Part shown: in pieces, positions 37,136 to 38,903 of the stretch
Numbering within the stretch: the stretch's first letter is position 1
Layout of the letters: every line of letters starts with the position of its first letter
Program-made: the position numbers and the translations under genes
Source of the DNA: Vibrio sp. LaRot3
GTDB taxonomy: Bacteria; Pseudomonadota; Gammaproteobacteria; Enterobacterales; Vibrionaceae
Length of the DNA stretch: 38,903 nucleotides
NCBI RefSeq assembly: GCF_027587025.1
Contig: NZ_JAPPTI010000020.1
Coordinates: 1-38,903 of the forward strand
Direction: 5' to 3'
Notes under the pieces: model-generated
Seen by the model: only the letters and a program-made list of their open reading frames with translations
What the model was told of the DNA's origin: nothing
Databases searched by the model: none

Positions 37136-38903
37136 ATGGATATCGAAGTCACTTTCAATAGTGCTAAGGTTGTAGATGTTAACGGAGATGTTGTTGCCGT
37201 TGACACGCAAGGAACGGCTCGCCAGCTGCGGATTGGCGATACCGTCAATCAATCAGAAATTATTATAACAACCAATGGTGCAACGATTGAACTTGCGGCC
37301 AGTGAGAACGACTTTCGCGTTGACCAAAATTGTGTTGCGTGCTTTGAACAACCGGATGTAGAGAGCCAAGAATTAGTGCAAGCTCCAGTTGGTGGAGACG
37401 TATCACTTGATTTGTCTGGTTTGGGTGAAGATGCGTTTGGTGCCGACGATATTGCTGCTATCCAACAAGCTATTCTTGCTGGTGAAGACCCGACGCAAAT
37501 TTTAGAAGCGACAGCTGCTGGGGCCGGAGCGGCAGGTTCTGCTAACGCAGGCTTTGTCGAAATCGAATACAACAATCCGCAAACTATTGCATCGACGTTT
37601 TTTGAAACATCCGCTATCCGTCGGCCTGTTATTGAAGATCCCGAAGAAGATGGACGCTTCACCGTTTTTGCCGCTGGCGGCGAAAGCATATCAGAACTCT
37701 TAGTTGAGGGAGACCTCGATCCTTCAACTTACCCTACTTCTATTTCTAGTTCCGTTTTTGTTGAAGCAGGCGATCTCGCACTTGACCCATTGAGCTTCGT
37801 CCCTGAGCCTTTGTCTTTAGCGGCACTATTGTCAGAACTGAATAGCGATATTACTTCGACCAATCAAGATGTCGTATTTACTTATGATTCGGCTGAGAAC
37901 GCAATCGTCGGCGTAGCAGCTTCTGGCGAGGTAGTCAGAATTGATATCGATGTTGCGAGTTTAGGAAAAGATCTCACACTCACACTGACAACTACGGTCT
38001 CAGAGCCACTGGATCATGTTCCATCAGTCGGTGGTGGTAACGTGGCATTGGTTGGCGACCAAATTGTCGTCAACTTCCAGATTACGGGTACAGATGTCGG
38101 CGGAAATCCGATTCAGTTACCGATTGATGCCACAGTGACGATTGGCGATGGTGCAGACCCAATTATTACCGATGTGCCAAATGTTTCATTGGATGAAGAA
38201 AACTTATCGGCTGGGACGTCTGCGAACCCTTCTGCGCTTGTTACCGGAAGTGTGACTGATACCGATATCGGTAGTGACAATATTCAACAGTATCGTTTGA
38301 ATATTGCTGATTTTAATAGTGATGATTCATTAACTTCACAAGGTGAGCCGTTAACGATTGTAGAGACTGCGAATAGCGATGGTAGTTTTACCTATGTCGC
38401 GTCAACAAGTGCGGGTGAAGTGTTTGTTGTGAATCTGGATACAGCAGGTTCGTATTCGTTTGAGCTAAAAGCAACCATTGACCACCCTCAAGGCAGTGAT
38501 TCCGTTACGGTAGAACTGCCGATCGTAGCAACTGATTTTGATGGTGATACAGCTCAAAATAATCTACCAATTACCATCATTGATGATATTCCTGTTTTAT
38601 CTGGTTTCACCGGGCAAACCAATATCGATGAAGATGATATCGTCGGTTTAGGCTCTTCGGTAGGTGGCGATAACCCAATCTCAGGTAACTTTGCTATTGC
38701 CGAAGGGGCGGATGGCATTAAGAGCTATCAACTGACCAATGGTCCTACGGCCCTCTCTGGTATCGAGTCCGAAGGCGAAGCAGTGGTGTGGGCCAACAGT
38801 GGCAATCCAACCACGGTGACGACTGCCGCGGGCACTACCTATACCTACACCGCTGAAACCAGTAAAGGTACGGTGTTTACGTTGGTGTTTAACACCGCTG
38901 ACA
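37136..38903 (+). CDS. giant LapA-like T1SS adhesin, N-terminal part (runs off window)
   Basis: 589 codons are open to the window edge with no stop. Residues 1-135 are a retention module: VVDVNGDVVAVDTQGTARQL and GDTVNQSEIIITTNGATIEL form its beta domain, followed by the LapG-type protease site T126-A-A-G129 in a Gly/Ala linker. Around residues 340-485 is a T1SS-143-type repeat (LTSQGEPLTIVE, ATIDHPQGSDSVTVELPIVATDFDGDT, closing with IIDDIPVL), and a second begins near 520. There is no Sec signal, as expected for type I secretion with a C-terminal signal. GGGGG 5 nt before the ATG fixes the start. The protein should stay plugged in the outer membrane until cleaved when c-di-GMP is low. Confidence 0.9.
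   Translation, partial: MDIEVTFNSAKVVDVNGDVVAVDTQGTARQLRIGDTVNQSEIIITTNGATIELAASENDFRVDQNCVACFEQPDVESQELVQAPVGGDVSLDLSGLGEDAFGADDIAAIQQAILAGEDPTQILEATAAGAGAAGSANAGFVEIEYNNPQTIASTFFETSAIRRPVIEDPEEDGRFTVFAAGGESISELLVEGDLDPSTYPTSISSSVFVEAGDLALDPLSFVPEPLSLAALLSELNSDITSTNQDVVFTYDSAENAIVGVAASGEVVRIDIDVASLGKDLTLTLTTTVSEPLDHVPSVGGGNVALVGDQIVVNFQITGTDVGGNPIQLPIDATVTIGDGADPIITDVPNVSLDEENLSAGTSANPSALVTGSVTDTDIGSDNIQQYRLNIADFNSDDSLTSQGEPLTIVETANSDGSFTYVASTSAGEVFVVNLDTAGSYSFELKATIDHPQGSDSVTVELPIVATDFDGDTAQNNLPITIIDDIPVLSGFTGQTNIDEDDIVGLGSSVGGDNPISGNFAIAEGADGIKSYQLTNGPTALSGIESEGEAVVWANSGNPTTVTTAAGTTYTYTAETSKGTVFTLVFNTAD

Noticed and set aside
1..38903. CRISPR arrays, insertion sequences, tRNA or rRNA genes, integrase gene
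   Set aside because: No regularly spaced repeats, transposase or integrase motifs, or tRNA cloverleaf sequences were seen on either strand; the integron integrase must lie outside the window.

Overview
The window looks like a Vibrio (Vibrionaceae) chromosome. The left end carries VCR-like attC sites of a superintegron, and the rest is typical gammaproteobacterial accessory and metabolic content. TyrR, CRP and retention-module signals fit the same group. This is a reading from gene content and attC shape; no database search was run.

Layout. (1) 1-3050 is the distal end of the integron cassette array, with all cassettes on the + strand: a PD-(D/E)XK nuclease-like gene, a small unknown gene, a YqfB-type ASCH amidohydrolase and an exported small protein. 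Three full-length attC sites separate them. The array ends in a scar: the left arm of one attC is fused to the 3' end of a nitrilase-like gene, followed by the left arm of another attC. (2) 3051-9227 holds a xenobiotic acetyltransferase (CatB/Vat type), a lipoprotein, a highly expressed-looking protein made of three RidA domains, a patatin-like phospholipase, and a DsbA-family/LysR pair. (3) 9249-16388 holds an exported amidohydrolase with a small membrane protein, a MocR regulator with a RibD-C/DHFR-like gene and a divergent split-barrel flavoprotein, a quinone reductase-like protein, a HAD-GNAT fusion and a small conserved protein. (4) 16389-23628 holds a porin with a strongly structured promoter, an FAH-family hydrolase, an amino-acid export block (AraC regulator, AzlCD, LysE), a GNAT enzyme and a phosphohexomutase.

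(5) 23981-31784 is a cytochrome c oxidase locus: subunit II fused to cytochrome c, subunit I, CtaG/Cox11, subunit III, an opposite-strand DUF2909 gene, SURF1, a small CxxxC protein, haem A synthase and haem O synthase. It encodes a caa3/aa3-type terminal oxidase and most of its assembly factors; no canonical Sco gene is seen. (6) 31918-35136 holds a VanZ-like protein, AroG-type DAHP synthase behind a strong/weak pair of TyrR boxes, a possible small RNA with its own terminator, and a YdhF-type aldo-keto reductase. (7) 35188-38903 pairs a CSS-EAL c-di-GMP phosphodiesterase with the divergent start of a giant LapA-like adhesin. The adhesin has a retention module with a TAAG protease site and runs off the window.

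Most promising for follow-up: the adhesin/phosphodiesterase pair and its shared promoter repeats, the triple RidA protein with a Gln at the Glu120 position in all three domains, the candidate sRNA at 33906-34009, the porin operator, and the scarred end of the integron.
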